Assembly (NCBI GenBank): GCA_029862125.1
Contig: JAOTXY010000019.1
Coordinates: 1 to 52,273, forward strand
Reading direction: 5' to 3'
Origin: Gammaproteobacteria bacterium
Lineage (GTDB): Bacteria > Pseudomonadota > Gammaproteobacteria > GCA-001735895
Length of the DNA: 52,273 bases
A program made the position numbers and the translations under genes. The notes under the pieces are model-generated. The model made no database searches and had not been told where the DNA came from. It saw only the letters and a list, made by a program, of their open reading frames with translations. Positions 27,903 to 38,192 of this stretch are shown piece by piece (position 1 is the first letter of the stretch; every line of letters begins with the position of its first letter).

Positions 27903-28181
27903 GTGGTCGATCTACGTAGGAATGATGAATACAGCGAGGCGTGAAGCGGTTAGTCGCGCGACGCGCCTTGCAGGCAAGGGCCGAGCCCTTGCCAAAAGGC
28001 GCAACAAAGCGAATGACTGCTTCACGCCTCGCCCGAAGGGAGTGCCCCAGATGACCCGGCACTGCGTTGCAGCCCTTGAAAAGGGCATGCCATTTCCTGC
28101 GGGCTGCGTCGGGATGCCGCACCACTTGTTCCAAGTCATCTGGGGCACTCTGTACTCCTCATTCCTACGTAGATCGACCAC
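27903..28181. mobile_element. MITE-like palindromic element between ridA and recG
   Basis: Perfect 23-base terminal inverted repeats (27903-27925 and 28159-28181, containing GATCTACGTAGGAATGA) enclose 233 bases with no gene. Inside are two hairpin domains. The first has 14-base arms 27934-27947/28019-28032 (GCGAGGCGTGAAGC) around a second long stem (27963-28002, with GGCAAGGGC/GCCCTTGCC). The other has 15-base arms 28041-28055/28135-28149 (AGTGCCCCAGATGAC) with nested GCAGCCC/GGGCTGC and GCCCTT/AAGGGC pairs. The right end shares one base with the ridA stop codon. The structure fits a non-autonomous element or a REP-derived cluster; no transposase is present in the window. Confidence 0.8.
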
Positions 28182-28564
28182 TAGTCGATAACCAGCACCG
28201 CGTCCATCTCGACGCCGACCGCCTTGGGTAACGCGGCAACACCTATCGCGGCACGGGCGGGGTAAGGCTGCTGGAAATATTGCGCCATGATTTCGTTGAC
28301 GGTTGGAAAGTTGCCCAGGTCGGTCAGGAATATGTTCAACTTGACCACGTCGGCAAGACTGCCACCCGAGGCATTGGCAACCGCCTGCAGGTTGTCGAAG
28401 ACACGGGTGATTTCGGCTTCGATACCGCCACTAACAACTTCCATACTCGCTGGATCAAGTGGTATCTGACCCGAAATATACACCGTACTATCAACCTTGA
28501 CCGCCTGTGAGTAGGTGCCAATTGCCTGGGGTGCGTCGTCGGTTTGAATGATGGTTTTGGACAT
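28181..28564 (-). CDS. ridA: RidA family enamine/imine deaminase
   Basis: RidA hydrolyses reactive 2-aminoacrylate-type enamines and imines formed by PLP enzymes. The 127-residue length is standard. The sequence contains [49 protein letters not shown] and the C-terminal [22 protein letters not shown], which holds the catalytic arginine. It sits 57 bases after spoT, in the order spoT-ridA-recG known in other gammaproteobacteria. Here the spacer to recG has been replaced by the palindromic element. Confidence 0.95.
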   Translation of the reverse strand: MSKTIIQTDDAPQAIGTYSQAVKVDSTVYISGQIPLDPASMEVVSGGIEAEITRVFDNLQAVANASGGSLADVVKLNIFLTDLGNFPTVNEIMAQYFQQPYPARAAIGVAALPKAVGVEMDAVLVID

Positions 28565-28621
28565 GCTATGCCTCCAGCTCAGTTGTTTGGATTATGCGGG
28601 TATTAACCGCGCTGGCAATCA

Positions 28622-30787
28622 CTATCTACGCCAGATGCGATTAACAACCACTAAGCTGCGCAGTTTTTTCATGATACGCGCCAGGTGGATACGGTCTTTA
28701 ACGGTAATCACGAACTCGATGGTCGAAATGCGGCCATCTTTTTCGGTTACGTTGACATGCTCGATGTTGGATGACATGTTGGAGATCGTCGTCGCCAAGG
28801 TTGCCAGTACACCACGCTGATTCGCAACCTGCACCCGCATATTGGCGAGATACTCGCCTTCAACATGTTCCGACCACTGCACTGACAGTTGCCTGTCACC
28901 CTTGTTGAGTTCGGTCATGTTGGGGCAACTGCGCTGATGGATTACGATGCCTTTGCCCGATGACATGAAGCCGGCGATCGCATCCCCCGGCACGGGTCGA
29001 CAACACTTGGCAAAGGAAATAACCATGCCCTCGGTACCCTTGATCGCAAGCGGCCGGCCCCGGTCATCGAAGGCGGTGGTATCTTCCTCGATGTCATACA
29101 TCGCCTTCGCGACCAGGCTTGAATTGCGATTACCCAATCCGATTTCGGCCAATAATTCCTTCTGGTCAGACATGTGATATTGCTCAAGCACCTTTTTAAA
29201 CCTGGCCTTTGGAATCGCTACTTCGCGCCCCTTGATCAGGCTGACCGACTGCTGCAACAAGCGCTGCCCGAGCGAAATCGCCTCGATCTTCTGCAGCGAC
29301 TTCAGAAAATGCCGAATATTGGTGCGTGCCTTGGCCGTAGAGACGAAATCAAGCCAGCTCGGATGCGGGCGACTGGCCTGCGAGGTAATAATCTCGACAG
29401 TCTGGCCATTGTATAATTTACTGCTTAACGGTGACATTTGATGGTCAATTCGCGCTGCAACGCAGGTATTACCCACATCGGTATGCACCGCGTAGGCAAA
29501 ATCAACAACGGTCGCGCCCCGTGGTAACTTCTTGATCGCGCCCTTGGGGGTGAATACGTAAACTTCATCGGGAAACAGATCGACCTTGACGCTTTCCAGG
29601 AACTCCTGCGAGCTACCCGATTTCTGCTGCATCTCGAGCAGGCTTTTCAACCATTCGAGCGCGCGGCCCTGGGTATTGGTGGCGTCGCTTTCACCTTCCT
29701 TGTAAATCCAGTGCGCGGCAATCCCGGACTCGGCAAAGTGGTCCATCTCGACGGTCCGAATCTGCACCTCGACGGCAACCCCGTGGGGTCCAAACAGGCT
29801 GCTGTGCAACGATTGGTAGCCGTTCGTTTTCGGAATCGCGAGGTAATCCTTGAACTTTCCCGGTAGCGGCTTGTAGAGGTTGTGCATAACGCCGAGCACG
29901 CGGTAACAGTCATCCACCGATTCGGTCATGATACGAACCCCGAAGACGTCGGTGAGCTCTTTGAAGCTAAGCTTCTTCTCCTTCATCTTGCGATAGATGC
30001 TGTGGATATTCTTCTGACGATACTTGACGGTGGCATTGATATTCGATTCTTTGAGCCGTTGGCGAATAGCGGCCTCGATGGTGTTGAATATTTCCTTGCG
30101 ATAGCCAACCACTTCCTTGCAGGCACTTTCCAGCGCCCGGTAACGCATCGGGTATGCCGCCTTGATCGACAGGTCGAGCAATTCATGGCGCATCTTGAAA
30201 ATGCCGAGCCGGTTTGCAATCGGTGCGTAGATGTCCATGGTTTCGAAGGCAATCCGACGACGCTTATCGGGGCGCATCGCATCCAGCGTACGCATATTGT
30301 GCAGACGGTCGGCGAGCTTGATAATAATGACGCGAATGTCCTTGACCATCGCCAGCATCATCTTGCGAAAATTTTCCGCCTGTGCCTCCGCCTTGTTGCG
30401 GAAGTCCATCTGCGCCAGCTTACTGACTCCATCGACCAGTTCAGCAACTTCATCGCCAAACTGGTCAGCCAGGTTTTCTTTCAGTGTGGGCGTGTCCTCG
30501 ATGACGTCATGCAGTATCGCCGCGATGATACTTTTACTGTCCATGCGCATTTCGGCGAGAATGCGCGCCACCGCAACCGGGTGACTGATGTAGGGCTCAC
30601 CTGATACCCGCCTCTGCCCCTCGTGTGCGGCCGCACCGACCAGGTAAGCACTATAAATTTCCTCGACCTGGCCGGGCTCGAGGTAGGTTTCGAGTTCGGT
30701 ACAAAGCTCGGAAATTCGGGTTTCGGAATCGCTGGCGGTAATATCCCCGGCGACAACTTCGAACAGATTGGCGTAATTCGCCCCCAT
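28622..30787 (-). CDS. spoT: bifunctional (p)ppGpp synthetase/hydrolase SpoT
   Basis: SpoT makes and degrades the alarmone (p)ppGpp. The hydrolase HD domain is intact: GEPYISHP with H69 and HDVIEDT at 93-99, so it is a SpoT-type and not a hydrolase-dead RelA-type protein. The synthetase domain (about 235-350, with YLAIPKTNGYQSLHSSLFGP and EVQIRTVEMDHFAE), TGS domain (about 385-445, VYVFTPKGAIKKLPRGATVVDFAYAVH) and C-terminal ACT domain (about 645-721) follow. The length of 721 residues is typical. The linkage gmk-rpoZ-spoT is the classic gammaproteobacterial operon. Confidence 0.97.
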   Translation of the reverse strand: MGANYANLFEVVAGDITASDSETRISELCTELETYLEPGQVEEIYSAYLVGAAAHEGQRRVSGEPYISHPVAVARILAEMRMDSKSIIAAILHDVIEDTPTLKENLADQFGDEVAELVDGVSKLAQMDFRNKAEAQAENFRKMMLAMVKDIRVIIIKLADRLHNMRTLDAMRPDKRRRIAFETMDIYAPIANRLGIFKMRHELLDLSIKAAYPMRYRALESACKEVVGYRKEIFNTIEAAIRQRLKESNINATVKYRQKNIHSIYRKMKEKKLSFKELTDVFGVRIMTESVDDCYRVLGVMHNLYKPLPGKFKDYLAIPKTNGYQSLHSSLFGPHGVAVEVQIRTVEMDHFAESGIAAHWIYKEGESDATNTQGRALEWLKSLLEMQQKSGSSQEFLESVKVDLFPDEVYVFTPKGAIKKLPRGATVVDFAYAVHTDVGNTCVAARIDHQMSPLSSKLYNGQTVEIITSQASRPHPSWLDFVSTAKARTNIRHFLKSLQKIEAISLGQRLLQQSVSLIKGREVAIPKARFKKVLEQYHMSDQKELLAEIGLGNRNSSLVAKAMYDIEEDTTAFDDRGRPLAIKGTEGMVISFAKCCRPVPGDAIAGFMSSGKGIVIHQRSCPNMTELNKGDRQLSVQWSEHVEGEYLANMRVQVANQRGVLATLATTISNMSSNIEHVNVTEKDGRISTIEFVITVKDRIHLARIMKKLRSLVVVNRIWRR

Positions 30788-30918
30788 CAGTGTTCTATCT
30801 ATACCTAAGTAACTAATGATAATGGGGTTTTATAACACATTTGCAAGGCGTAAGCCCGCGCCGTGCACGCCGCTAGCCCGGCCTGCTAATGAAAATTAAA
30901 GTGAATAAAAAGAAACGC

Positions 30919-31209
30919 TTACTCGGTTTCTTGGTTGATCAGGCTGGCCTGCGCGATTTGTCGAATCAGGTCGTCATCGGTAGATATCTTTTCGATTTCT
31001 GCCTTGGCTTCCATTTCGTCCATCGAGCTCGCGTTAATCAGGTTTTCAGCGATTTCACGCAATGCGATGACCGTAGGCTTGTCGTTTTCAGCTGGCACCA
31101 GGGGATCGGCACCTTGAGAAATTTGACGCGCGCGCCGCGACGCCAGCAATACCAGGTCAAAACGATTTTCTACGTGCTCGAGGCAGTCTTCAACGGTGAT
31201 TCGCGCCAT
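30919..31209 (-). CDS. rpoZ: DNA-directed RNA polymerase omega subunit
   Basis: Omega assists assembly of beta-prime into RNA polymerase and contributes to ppGpp binding. The 96-residue product starts [20 protein letters not shown] and contains [26 protein letters not shown] and a C-terminal acidic/charged tail, all family-typical. It lies between gmk and spoT with gaps of about 80 and 131 bases. Confidence 0.97.
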   Translation of the reverse strand: MARITVEDCLEHVENRFDLVLLASRRARQISQGADPLVPAENDKPTVIALREIAENLINASSMDEMEAKAEIEKISTDDDLIRQIAQASLINQETE

Positions 31210-31289
31210 GCGGTTAACTCTCGGATCAAAAAGGCCGGCAATAATAGCTAAAAAAGCACCAAATCTAAAGCCTTAATCGCGAAAAAACA

Positions 31290-31916
31290 CTATTCCATTT
31301 CAGCGGGGATTGAATCCACAAGTGCCCTGTTCTTGAGCTTTTGTCGTGCCAGTGTCAGGCCCTGGGTATGAATGATCGCATCGAGATCGAATAATGCCTG
31401 TTCGAAAGCATCGTTAATCACCAGGTACTCGGCATCATGGTAGTGCGACATTTCGCGATCGGCGTCGCGCATGCGTCGCGCAATCGTGGTCTCGTCATCG
31501 GTTCCGCGGTCGCGCAGGCGTCGTTCGAGTTCCTCGCGCGACGGCGGCAGGATAAATATGCTGACGGTTTCCGGCATCTTGGCCTTGACCTGGCGCGCTC
31601 CCTGCCAGTCGATTTCGAGGATAACGTGCTTGCCGCTGGCCAGCAGCGCATCGACCGAGGCCCGTGCGGTACCGTAGCAATTATCGAAAACCTGCGCATG
31701 TTCGAGAAACTCATCGTTCGCGGTCATTTCGTCAAATACTTCCTGCGATACGAAGTGATAGGCCTTGCCATCCACTTCACCCGGGCGTATCGCCCGTGTC
31801 GAATGCGACACGCACACCGTGACGGACTCGGCGCGCTTTTCCAGTAGCGCTTTTACGAGGCTGGTCTTGCCGGCACCCGAGGGTGCCGAAATGGTAAACA
31901 GGCAGGCAGTGTTCAA
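31290..31916 (-). CDS. gmk: guanylate kinase
   Basis: This enzyme phosphorylates GMP to GDP with ATP. The 208-residue product has the P-loop SAPSGAGKTS at residues 10-19, the GMP-binding block VSHSTRAIRPGEVDGKAYHFVS, EHAQVFDNCYGT, and ILEIDWQGARQVK. The C-terminal lid helices are present. It is the first gene of the gmk-rpoZ-spoT set and is divergent from tcdA, with 103 bases between the starts where both promoters must lie. Confidence 0.97.
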   Translation of the reverse strand: MNTACLFTISAPSGAGKTSLVKALLEKRAESVTVCVSHSTRAIRPGEVDGKAYHFVSQEVFDEMTANDEFLEHAQVFDNCYGTARASVDALLASGKHVILEIDWQGARQVKAKMPETVSIFILPPSREELERRLRDRGTDDETTIARRMRDADREMSHYHDAEYLVINDAFEQALFDLDAIIHTQGLTLARQKLKNRALVDSIPAEME

Positions 31917-32019
31917 TGAAAGATCCGGGCTTGGTCCGCTCCAGGTTGCGGCGTCCTATTGTAATGACAGACGAACTATAGACCAATACACTGTCCGCAC
32001 TAAAGTTTAAAATCACTAA

Positions 32020-32832
32020 ATGTTAAGCGAAGATTACTTGCAGCGTTTTGCCGGCCTGGCACGTGTGTTTGGCGAAGCCGCGCTAGAGCCACTGCAGCAA
32101 GCGCATTTTTGTATCGTCGGTATCGGCGGGGTTGGTTCCTGGGCTGCCGAAGCTTGCGCTCGCTCGGGTGTTGGAAGTATCACGCTGATCGACCACGATG
32201 ACATCGATATCAGCAATAGCAATCGACAGCTGCACACCCTGGCCGACAGCATCGGGCGCTCCAAGGTCGAGGTGTTGCGTGAACGCATTCTGGCGATTAA
32301 CCCGGAATGCCACTGCATCGCCATCGATGACCTGGTGACCCGGGGTAACATTGAAAAATTCAACTTCGCGCAATTCGATTATGTCATCGACGCCATCGAC
32401 CATGTCAGCCACAAGCTGAGCCTGATGCATCATTGTCGCCGCAACAAGATCCGTTGCGTCTCCACTGGTGGTGCCGGTGGCCTGATCGATCCGACCCAGA
32501 TCGTGGTCATGGATTTAACTCTGAGCTTCAACGACCCCCTGCTTGCGAAAGTACGCTCGACCTTGCGCCAGCAGCTCGAATACAGCCGCAACCCGAAGCG
32601 ACGTTACGCGATGGATTGCGTATTTTCCACCGAACAGCCTCTCTACCCGGCAGCAAACGGTGAGGTCAGTTACGAAAAGCCCGAGATACCCGAGCGTACC
32701 ACGCTGGACTGCGCCACCGGGGTTGGCTCTTTCGTCGGCGTCACCGCCTGCTTCGGCTTCACCGCGGCCGCGCACGCGATCAGGAAACACCTCAAATCAC
32801 AAATTGATGTGTCATTTCCGCGCAAGTCTTAA
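32020..32832 (+). CDS. tcdA: tRNA threonylcarbamoyladenosine dehydratase
   Basis: TcdA (CsdL) is an E1-like enzyme that uses ATP to cyclise t6A37 of tRNAs to ct6A. The 270-residue product has the ThiF/MoeB-type nucleotide fold GIGGVGSWAAEACARSG (from residue 34), LIDHDDIDISNSNRQ, YVIDAIDHVSHKLSLM and the C-terminal membrane-adjacent helix VGSFVGVTACFGFTAAAHAI. The length matches E. coli TcdA. The 3' side ends in a strong palindromic element shared with the convergent hutU. Confidence 0.95.
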   Translation: MLSEDYLQRFAGLARVFGEAALEPLQQAHFCIVGIGGVGSWAAEACARSGVGSITLIDHDDIDISNSNRQLHTLADSIGRSKVEVLRERILAINPECHCIAIDDLVTRGNIEKFNFAQFDYVIDAIDHVSHKLSLMHHCRRNKIRCVSTGGAGGLIDPTQIVVMDLTLSFNDPLLAKVRSTLRQQLEYSRNPKRRYAMDCVFSTEQPLYPAANGEVSYEKPEIPERTTLDCATGVGSFVGVTACFGFTAAAHAIRKHLKSQIDVSFPRKS

Positions 32833-32855
32833 TCCTGATAACACTCTTCTTACCT

Positions 32856-33002
32856 GCAAGCTAGCGGAGGACCCACACAAAAGGCGCTCCCAACCGGCGC
32901 ACGCGCCGGTTGGTTCATCCATGGAATCGCTTGAAGCCCGATGCGTCGGACCGCGGCATCCATGCCTCACTACACTTTTGTGTGGGTCCTCCGCTAGCTT
33001 GC
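32856..33002. repeat. palindromic element between tcdA and hutU
   Basis: Perfect 28-base inverted arms (32856-32883 and 32975-33002, containing CTAGCGGAGGACCCACAC) enclose 91 bases that hold a perfect 10-base hairpin CAACCGGCGC/GCGCCGGTTG (32891-32912, two-base loop). No gene is present. It lies between two convergent genes, so it could also stop transcription from both sides, but no T run follows the arms. The architecture (long outer arms plus inner hairpins) is like the ridA-recG element, with different sequence. Confidence 0.8.
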
Positions 33003-33055
33003 GACCTGACGTTAGTTAATAATCCAGCGTACCGGTTTCGGTTGGGTAAGTTGTC

Positions 33056-34729
33056 CTACAACTCGATCGCGCCGAGATTCAGGTCATGCTCACGCGCGCA
33101 CTGTTTGGCAATGTCGTAACCGGCATCGGCATGCCGCATGACCCCGCTGGCGGGATCATTCCACAGCACACGCTTGATGCGTTTCTCGGCAGCATCGGTA
33201 CCGTCGCAACAGATCACCAGCCCCGCATGTTGCGCATAGCCCATACCGACGCCACCGCCGTGATGAAACGAAACCCAGGTCGCCCCACCCGAAGTGCTCA
33301 ACAACAGGTTTAGCAGCGCCCAGTCAGAAACCGCGTCGGAGCCGTCCAGCATCGCCTCGGTTTCACGGTTCGGACTTGCCACCGAGCCCGAATCGAGATG
33401 ATCGCGGCCGATAACAACCGGGGCTTTCAGCTCACCGGATTTGACCATGTCGTTAAACGCAACACCAAGGCGATCACGATCACCTAGCCCGACCCAGCAG
33501 ATACGCGCCGGCAAACCCTGGAAACTGATACGGCTCTGTGCCATGTCGAGCCAGTTGTGCAGGTGCGGATCGTCCGGGATCAGTTCCTTAACCCTGGCAT
33601 CGGTCTTGTAGATATCTTCCGGATCACCGGAAAGTGCGACCCAGCGAAATGGGCCGATCCCCCGGCAAAACAGGGGCCGTATGTAGGCCGGCACAAAACC
33701 GGGAAAATCAAACGCATTTTTAATGCCCTGGTCAAAAGCTTCCTGGCGGATATTGTTACCGTAGTCAACCGTTGCGATGCCCTGGTGGTGAAAATCGAGC
33801 ATTGCCTGCACGTGGACCGCCATCGATTTACGCGCTTCTGCAGCGACCAGCTCAGGGTCGGTATTACGCTTCAGCGTCCACTGCTCCATGGTCCAACCGA
33901 TTGGCAGGTAACCGTTAACCGGATCATGTGCCGAGGTCTGGTCGGTCACGATATCGGGTTTGACACCGCGCTTCACCAGCTCGGGCAGAATTTCCCCGCC
34001 GTTGCCGAGTAAGCCCACCGATAGGGCCTCGCCCCTGGCGCAGGCGTCGTCGATCAGCTGCAGTGCCTCGTCGAGAGAGTTGGCCTTTTTATCGAGATAT
34101 TTCGTGCGCAAACGAAAATCAATACGCGCCTCCTCACACTCGATACACAGTATGCTGTAACCGGCCATGGTGGCGGCAAGCGGTTGCGCTCCACCCATGC
34201 CACCGAGACCCGATGTCAGGATCCATTTGCCCTGGGTGTCGCCGTCGAAATGCTGGCGACCGGCCTCGACGAAAGTTTCATAGGTTCCCTGAACGATCCC
34301 CTGGCTGCCGATATAGATCCACGAACCCGCGGTCATCTGACCGAACATCATCAGGCCCTTGCGATCGAGTTCATTGAAATGTTCCCAGTTGGCCCAGTGC
34401 GGGACCAGGTTGGAGTTCGCGATTAACACGCGCGGCGCGTCGATATGTGTCTTGAATACACCGACCGGCTTACCCGACTGTATCAGCAGGCTTTCATCGT
34501 CATTGAGTTCGCGCAGGCACTCGAGAATTTTGTCGTAGCACTCCCAGTTACGAGCAGCGCGACCGATGCCACCGTAAACGATTAATTGCTCGGGTTTCTC
34601 CGCGACTTCCGGATCTAGATTATTCTGAATCATGCGGTAAGGCGCTTCGGTGAGCCAGCTCTTGCAGCTCAGTTCGCTACCACGCGGCGCGCGAATTTTA
34701 CGGCTGTTGTCAGTTCGATCTAAAGGCAT
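33056..34729 (-). CDS. hutU: urocanate hydratase
   Basis: Urocanase adds water to urocanate to give imidazolonepropionate, the second step of histidine breakdown, using tightly bound NAD+. The 557-residue product matches the family length and contains [52 protein letters not shown] and the C-terminal glycine-rich [23 protein letters not shown]. The ATG at 34729 has a GAGGA ribosome site and is preferred to a TTG six codons upstream. It is the last gene of the leftward hutI-hutC-hutU operon. Confidence 0.97.
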   Translation of the reverse strand: MPLDRTDNSRKIRAPRGSELSCKSWLTEAPYRMIQNNLDPEVAEKPEQLIVYGGIGRAARNWECYDKILECLRELNDDESLLIQSGKPVGVFKTHIDAPRVLIANSNLVPHWANWEHFNELDRKGLMMFGQMTAGSWIYIGSQGIVQGTYETFVEAGRQHFDGDTQGKWILTSGLGGMGGAQPLAATMAGYSILCIECEEARIDFRLRTKYLDKKANSLDEALQLIDDACARGEALSVGLLGNGGEILPELVKRGVKPDIVTDQTSAHDPVNGYLPIGWTMEQWTLKRNTDPELVAAEARKSMAVHVQAMLDFHHQGIATVDYGNNIRQEAFDQGIKNAFDFPGFVPAYIRPLFCRGIGPFRWVALSGDPEDIYKTDARVKELIPDDPHLHNWLDMAQSRISFQGLPARICWVGLGDRDRLGVAFNDMVKSGELKAPVVIGRDHLDSGSVASPNRETEAMLDGSDAVSDWALLNLLLSTSGGATWVSFHHGGGVGMGYAQHAGLVICCDGTDAAEKRIKRVLWNDPASGVMRHADAGYDIAKQCAREHDLNLGAIEL

Positions 34730-34752
34730 TTCAGTATCCTCATGCAAGGCTG

Positions 34753-35514
34753 CTAACGCAGCTGGTATTCATTAGTGGCATAGCGCGCACCGAGTTCGTG
34801 GCGGTTGCCCGGGTAGGTTAGGGTCACGTAGGTCACAACCTGATCGTCGCTCCAGGTGCGCCGGGTCAGTTGCAGGCAGGGCTCCCCGTCCTCCATCGCC
34901 AATAGTTCACGCTGTGCCCGGTCGGGCATCACCGCGCGTACCCGATGCTCCATTTCGTCGGGTTTGAATTGCTGCAACAAATAGGCGGTAGCGGTAACGC
35001 CGCTAAAGTCCTGGCCGATGAATTCGGGCATCGCTAACGGGTTCACATAGCGTGATTCGAGCTGAATCGGCAAGCCATCCTGGAGGTGCACGGCGCGCAG
35101 GTAATAGACCTGGCTACCCTCGGGCAGCTCTAACTGTGCAGCGATTTGCGGCGACGCGGCGACCGTATCGAGACTGAGCACCTGCGAACTGTGGTGCTTA
35201 CCATCCTGCTCAATTTCGAGCGCTATATCCTGTAACTCGATCAGGCTCGCGTGTCGGGGGGCTTCCGCGACAAACGAACCCAGCCCGTGTACGCGCTTGA
35301 TCAGGCCCTGCTGGGTAAGTTCACGCAGAGCCCGGTTAATTGTCATCCGGCTCACGTCGAGGGCGACCACAAGATCGTTTTCGGAAGGCAATTTCTGGCC
35401 CGCAATCCAGTCACCGCTTTCGATACGCCGCTGAATGGTTTTCTTGATCTGCTGATAAATCGGCTCGGGCGCAGCCTTGCTGATATCGTCGAAACTGTCG
35501 AGAATCGCGTTCAT
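34753..35514 (-). CDS. hutC: histidine utilization repressor (GntR/HutC family)
   Basis: HutC represses hut genes and is released by urocanate. The 253-residue product has an N-terminal GntR winged helix (about residues 18-85, [42 protein letters not shown]) and a C-terminal UTRA ligand domain ([23 protein letters not shown]). The ATG at 35514 gives a 4-base gap after hutI; an upstream in-frame codon would overlap hutI. Its likely operator is the palindrome between hutI and hutF, so it controls its own operon and the divergent hutFHG genes. Confidence 0.94.
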   Translation of the reverse strand: MNAILDSFDDISKAAPEPIYQQIKKTIQRRIESGDWIAGQKLPSENDLVVALDVSRMTINRALRELTQQGLIKRVHGLGSFVAEAPRHASLIELQDIALEIEQDGKHHSSQVLSLDTVAASPQIAAQLELPEGSQVYYLRAVHLQDGLPIQLESRYVNPLAMPEFIGQDFSGVTATAYLLQQFKPDEMEHRVRAVMPDRAQRELLAMEDGEPCLQLTRRTWSDDQVVTYVTLTYPGNRHELGARYATNEYQLR

Positions 35515-35518
35515 GTCG

Positions 35519-36739
35519 TCACCCGTCGCTTCGCCCGCGCCACTTGCCACCCTGCATTACCGCACGGCAGGGATTCATGCCGACGCGATAACTCAGCAGT
35601 GACGGACGCTCTACATCCCAGATCACGATATCAGCCTGCTTACCAGTTTCGAGTGAGCCGATCTCCTGCGCCATACCGAGCGCGCGGGCAGCATTCAGGG
35701 TTACTCCGCGCAAGGCTTCTGCCGGAGTCAGGTGAAACAAGGTGCAGGCCATGTTCATAATCAGCAATAACGAGTGCACCGGAGAACTGCCCGGGTTGGC
35801 ATCGCTGGCCAGCGCGATCGGAACGCCTTGCTCGCGCATCGCGGTGATCGGGGGCAGCTGTTGTTCACGTAAAAAATAGAATGCGCCCGGCAACAGAACC
35901 GCGACGCTGTTTGCCTGTGCGAGTCGTGCAACATCGTCACTGTTTAAATACTCGAGATGATCGACCGAGAGCGCACCGTGAGCGGCGGCCATGACGGCAC
36001 CGCCCAGGTCGCTGAGCTGTTCAACATGCGCCTTAACCGGTAATCCCAGTTCCTGTGCCCGTGCCAGCACGCGCTCACCCTGCGCAACACTGAACGCGAT
36101 TGATTCGATGAACACATCGACAGCATCGACCAGGCCTTCGGCATGGGCCCGCGGCAGCATTTCGTCACACACCAGCGAGATATAATCGTCACTGCGGCCT
36201 TCAAATTCGGGGGGTAGCGCGTGCGCCCCGAGAAAAGTCTTCTGGATACGCAATCCCAGCTCGGTTTCGAGCTGCCCTGCAACACGCAGCATTTTGATTT
36301 CATTGTCACCGTCGAGGCCATAGCCCGATTTAATTTCGAGGGTGGTGACACCCTCATCCATCAACTGCTTTAATCTTGGTAAAGCCTGCTCAAATAGTTC
36401 TTCGGTGCTGGCATCACGCGTTGCATTGACGGTCGAGGCGATTCCGCCACCGGAGGATGCGATTTCGGCATAACTCGCACCTTCGAGACGGCGTTCGAAT
36501 TCATCGGCACGATCGCCGCCGTAAACCAGGTGGGTGTGACAATCGATCAACCCCGGGGTCAGCAAGCGCTGCTGGCAGTCGACAATTTCGGCATCGGGCG
36601 CGGTTGGGCGCTCTGCCATCGGTCCCAGCCAGGCAATCTGGTCGTCTTCGACCAGTAGCGAGTAGTCGTCACGCAGGCCATAACCGGTATCACCGTCGAT
36701 ACAGGCGAGGGTTGCATTGGTAAACAAGGTTTGAGACAT
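35519..36739 (-). CDS. hutI: imidazolonepropionase
   Basis: HutI hydrolyses imidazolone-5-propionate to N-formimino-L-glutamate. This amidohydrolase-superfamily enzyme of 406 residues has the metal-binding DCHTHLVYGGDRADEFERRL, EIKSGYGLDGDNEIKMLR, FLGAHALPPEF, VKAHVEQLSD and ALASDANPGSSP blocks. The ATG lies just inside the divergent promoter region shared with hutF. It is the first gene of the leftward hut operon. Confidence 0.97.
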   Translation of the reverse strand: MSQTLFTNATLACIDGDTGYGLRDDYSLLVEDDQIAWLGPMAERPTAPDAEIVDCQQRLLTPGLIDCHTHLVYGGDRADEFERRLEGASYAEIASSGGGIASTVNATRDASTEELFEQALPRLKQLMDEGVTTLEIKSGYGLDGDNEIKMLRVAGQLETELGLRIQKTFLGAHALPPEFEGRSDDYISLVCDEMLPRAHAEGLVDAVDVFIESIAFSVAQGERVLARAQELGLPVKAHVEQLSDLGGAVMAAAHGALSVDHLEYLNSDDVARLAQANSVAVLLPGAFYFLREQQLPPITAMREQGVPIALASDANPGSSPVHSLLLIMNMACTLFHLTPAEALRGVTLNAARALGMAQEIGSLETGKQADIVIWDVERPSLLSYRVGMNPCRAVMQGGKWRGRSDG

Positions 36740-36756
36740 TAACGTTATCGTGCGCT

Positions 36757-36776
36757 ATACTTGTATATACAAGTAT
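36757..36776. promoter_or_regulatory. HutC operator (palindrome)
   Basis: A perfect 20-base palindrome built around CTTGTATATACAAG lies between the divergent hutI and hutF starts. CTTGTATATACAAG-like sites are the known operator type of the HutC family. The site overlaps the space needed by both promoters, so binding would repress both operons. HutC itself is encoded two genes away. Confidence 0.88.
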
Positions 36777-36816
36777 GTTACGCTGAATTTTGAACTTTTG
36801 CAAGGCAGGTTCACAT

Positions 36817-38181
36817 ATGACAGGCAAGATCTGGGCAAACTCGGCGCTGCTGGAGAGCGGCTGGGCTGACTCGGTCGAAATCAAGATTGACGCGACGGGA
36901 AATATCGCAACGATATCTCCCGACCTGCCCTATACGGATGGCGACCGGGTTGAAGTATTGATCCCGGCTATTCCGAATGTACATTCGCATGCGCATCAAC
37001 GTGCCATGGCAGGACTGGGGGAACGTGCGGGCGACACCCGGGACAGCTTCTGGACCTGGCGCAAGGTGATGTATCACTACCTGGAGCGCATCCAGCCGGA
37101 TAACCTGTTTCATATCGCGGCACAACTTTACCTGGAGATGCTCAAAGCCGGCTACAGCTGCGTCGGTGAATTCCAGTACCTGCACCATGATCTGAACGGC
37201 CAGGCATACGACAATCCTGCCGAAATGAGTTTGCAGTGCCTGCAGGCGGCAACACAGGTTGGTATCGGTTTTACCGCATTACCGGTGCTCTATCGATACG
37301 GCGGCTTTAACAGCGCCGTGGCGCTCGACGGCCAGAAGCGATTTCTCAACGATGCCGATGGTTTTATCGAGATTGTCAAAAGCTTGCAATCAACTACCAC
37401 TAACGATGCCAATTGCTCGGTTGGTATCGCGCCACATTCGCTACGTGCGATTAACCGGGAGCTGTTAGCCGAAGTTATTGCCTCACTCGAGAATCTTGCT
37501 GCGATACACGTGCACGTGGCCGAACAGGCCAGAGAAGTTGATGACTGCCTGGACTGGTCCGGGAAGCGTCCGGTCGAATGGTTGTTTGAAAATTTTGCTG
37601 TCGACCGGAAATGGTGTCTAATCCATGCCACCCATATTAATGATCAGGAAACAGCAGCTATGGCAGGCAGCGGTTGCGTCGCCGGCCTGTGCCCGACCAC
37701 CGAAGCCAATCTAGGTGACGGCTTTTTCAATGCGCGCGAATATTTTGCGCAGCGAGGTTGTTGGGCCATCGGTTCCGACAGTCACATATCGATTGATCCG
37801 GTAGAAGAGTTGCGTTGGCTGGAGTACGGTATGCGTTTGCAAACCCATGGTCGTAACGTTCTGGTATCTGACGCTAACGCAAACACCGGGCGCAACCTGC
37901 TCGATGGTGCGCTAGCCGGTGGCGCCCAGGCCTGCGGACGTAACATCGGCAGTATCGCCGAAGGTTACCGGGCTGATTTCGTGGTACTGGATGACGAGCA
38001 CCCTCGTCTGTACGGACGCAGCAGGGACGACTTGATCGATAGCTGGATTTTTTCCGGTAATTCGAACCTGGTACGCGATGTTTATATCGGCGGTAACAAG
38101 GTTATCGACAATGGTCATCACGTCGATGAAGGTACCATAGCGCGTAATTATCGAAACACTCTGGACCAGTTGGCCAACTAG
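36817..38181 (+). CDS. hutF: formimidoylglutamate deiminase
   Basis: HutF removes ammonia from N-formimino-L-glutamate to give N-formylglutamate, the branch used by Pseudomonas. The amidohydrolase of 454 residues has the metal motif [13 protein letters not shown], the substrate region [49 protein letters not shown] and the late aspartate in [15 protein letters not shown]. The ATG at 36817 is chosen because upstream TTG codons add an unrelated N-terminus. It heads the rightward hutF-hutH-hutG set. Confidence 0.96.
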   Translation: MTGKIWANSALLESGWADSVEIKIDATGNIATISPDLPYTDGDRVEVLIPAIPNVHSHAHQRAMAGLGERAGDTRDSFWTWRKVMYHYLERIQPDNLFHIAAQLYLEMLKAGYSCVGEFQYLHHDLNGQAYDNPAEMSLQCLQAATQVGIGFTALPVLYRYGGFNSAVALDGQKRFLNDADGFIEIVKSLQSTTTNDANCSVGIAPHSLRAINRELLAEVIASLENLAAIHVHVAEQAREVDDCLDWSGKRPVEWLFENFAVDRKWCLIHATHINDQETAAMAGSGCVAGLCPTTEANLGDGFFNAREYFAQRGCWAIGSDSHISIDPVEELRWLEYGMRLQTHGRNVLVSDANANTGRNLLDGALAGGAQACGRNIGSIAEGYRADFVVLDDEHPRLYGRSRDDLIDSWIFSGNSNLVRDVYIGGNKVIDNGHHVDEGTIARNYRNTLDQLAN

Positions 38182-38192
38182 AGAGGACTGCA

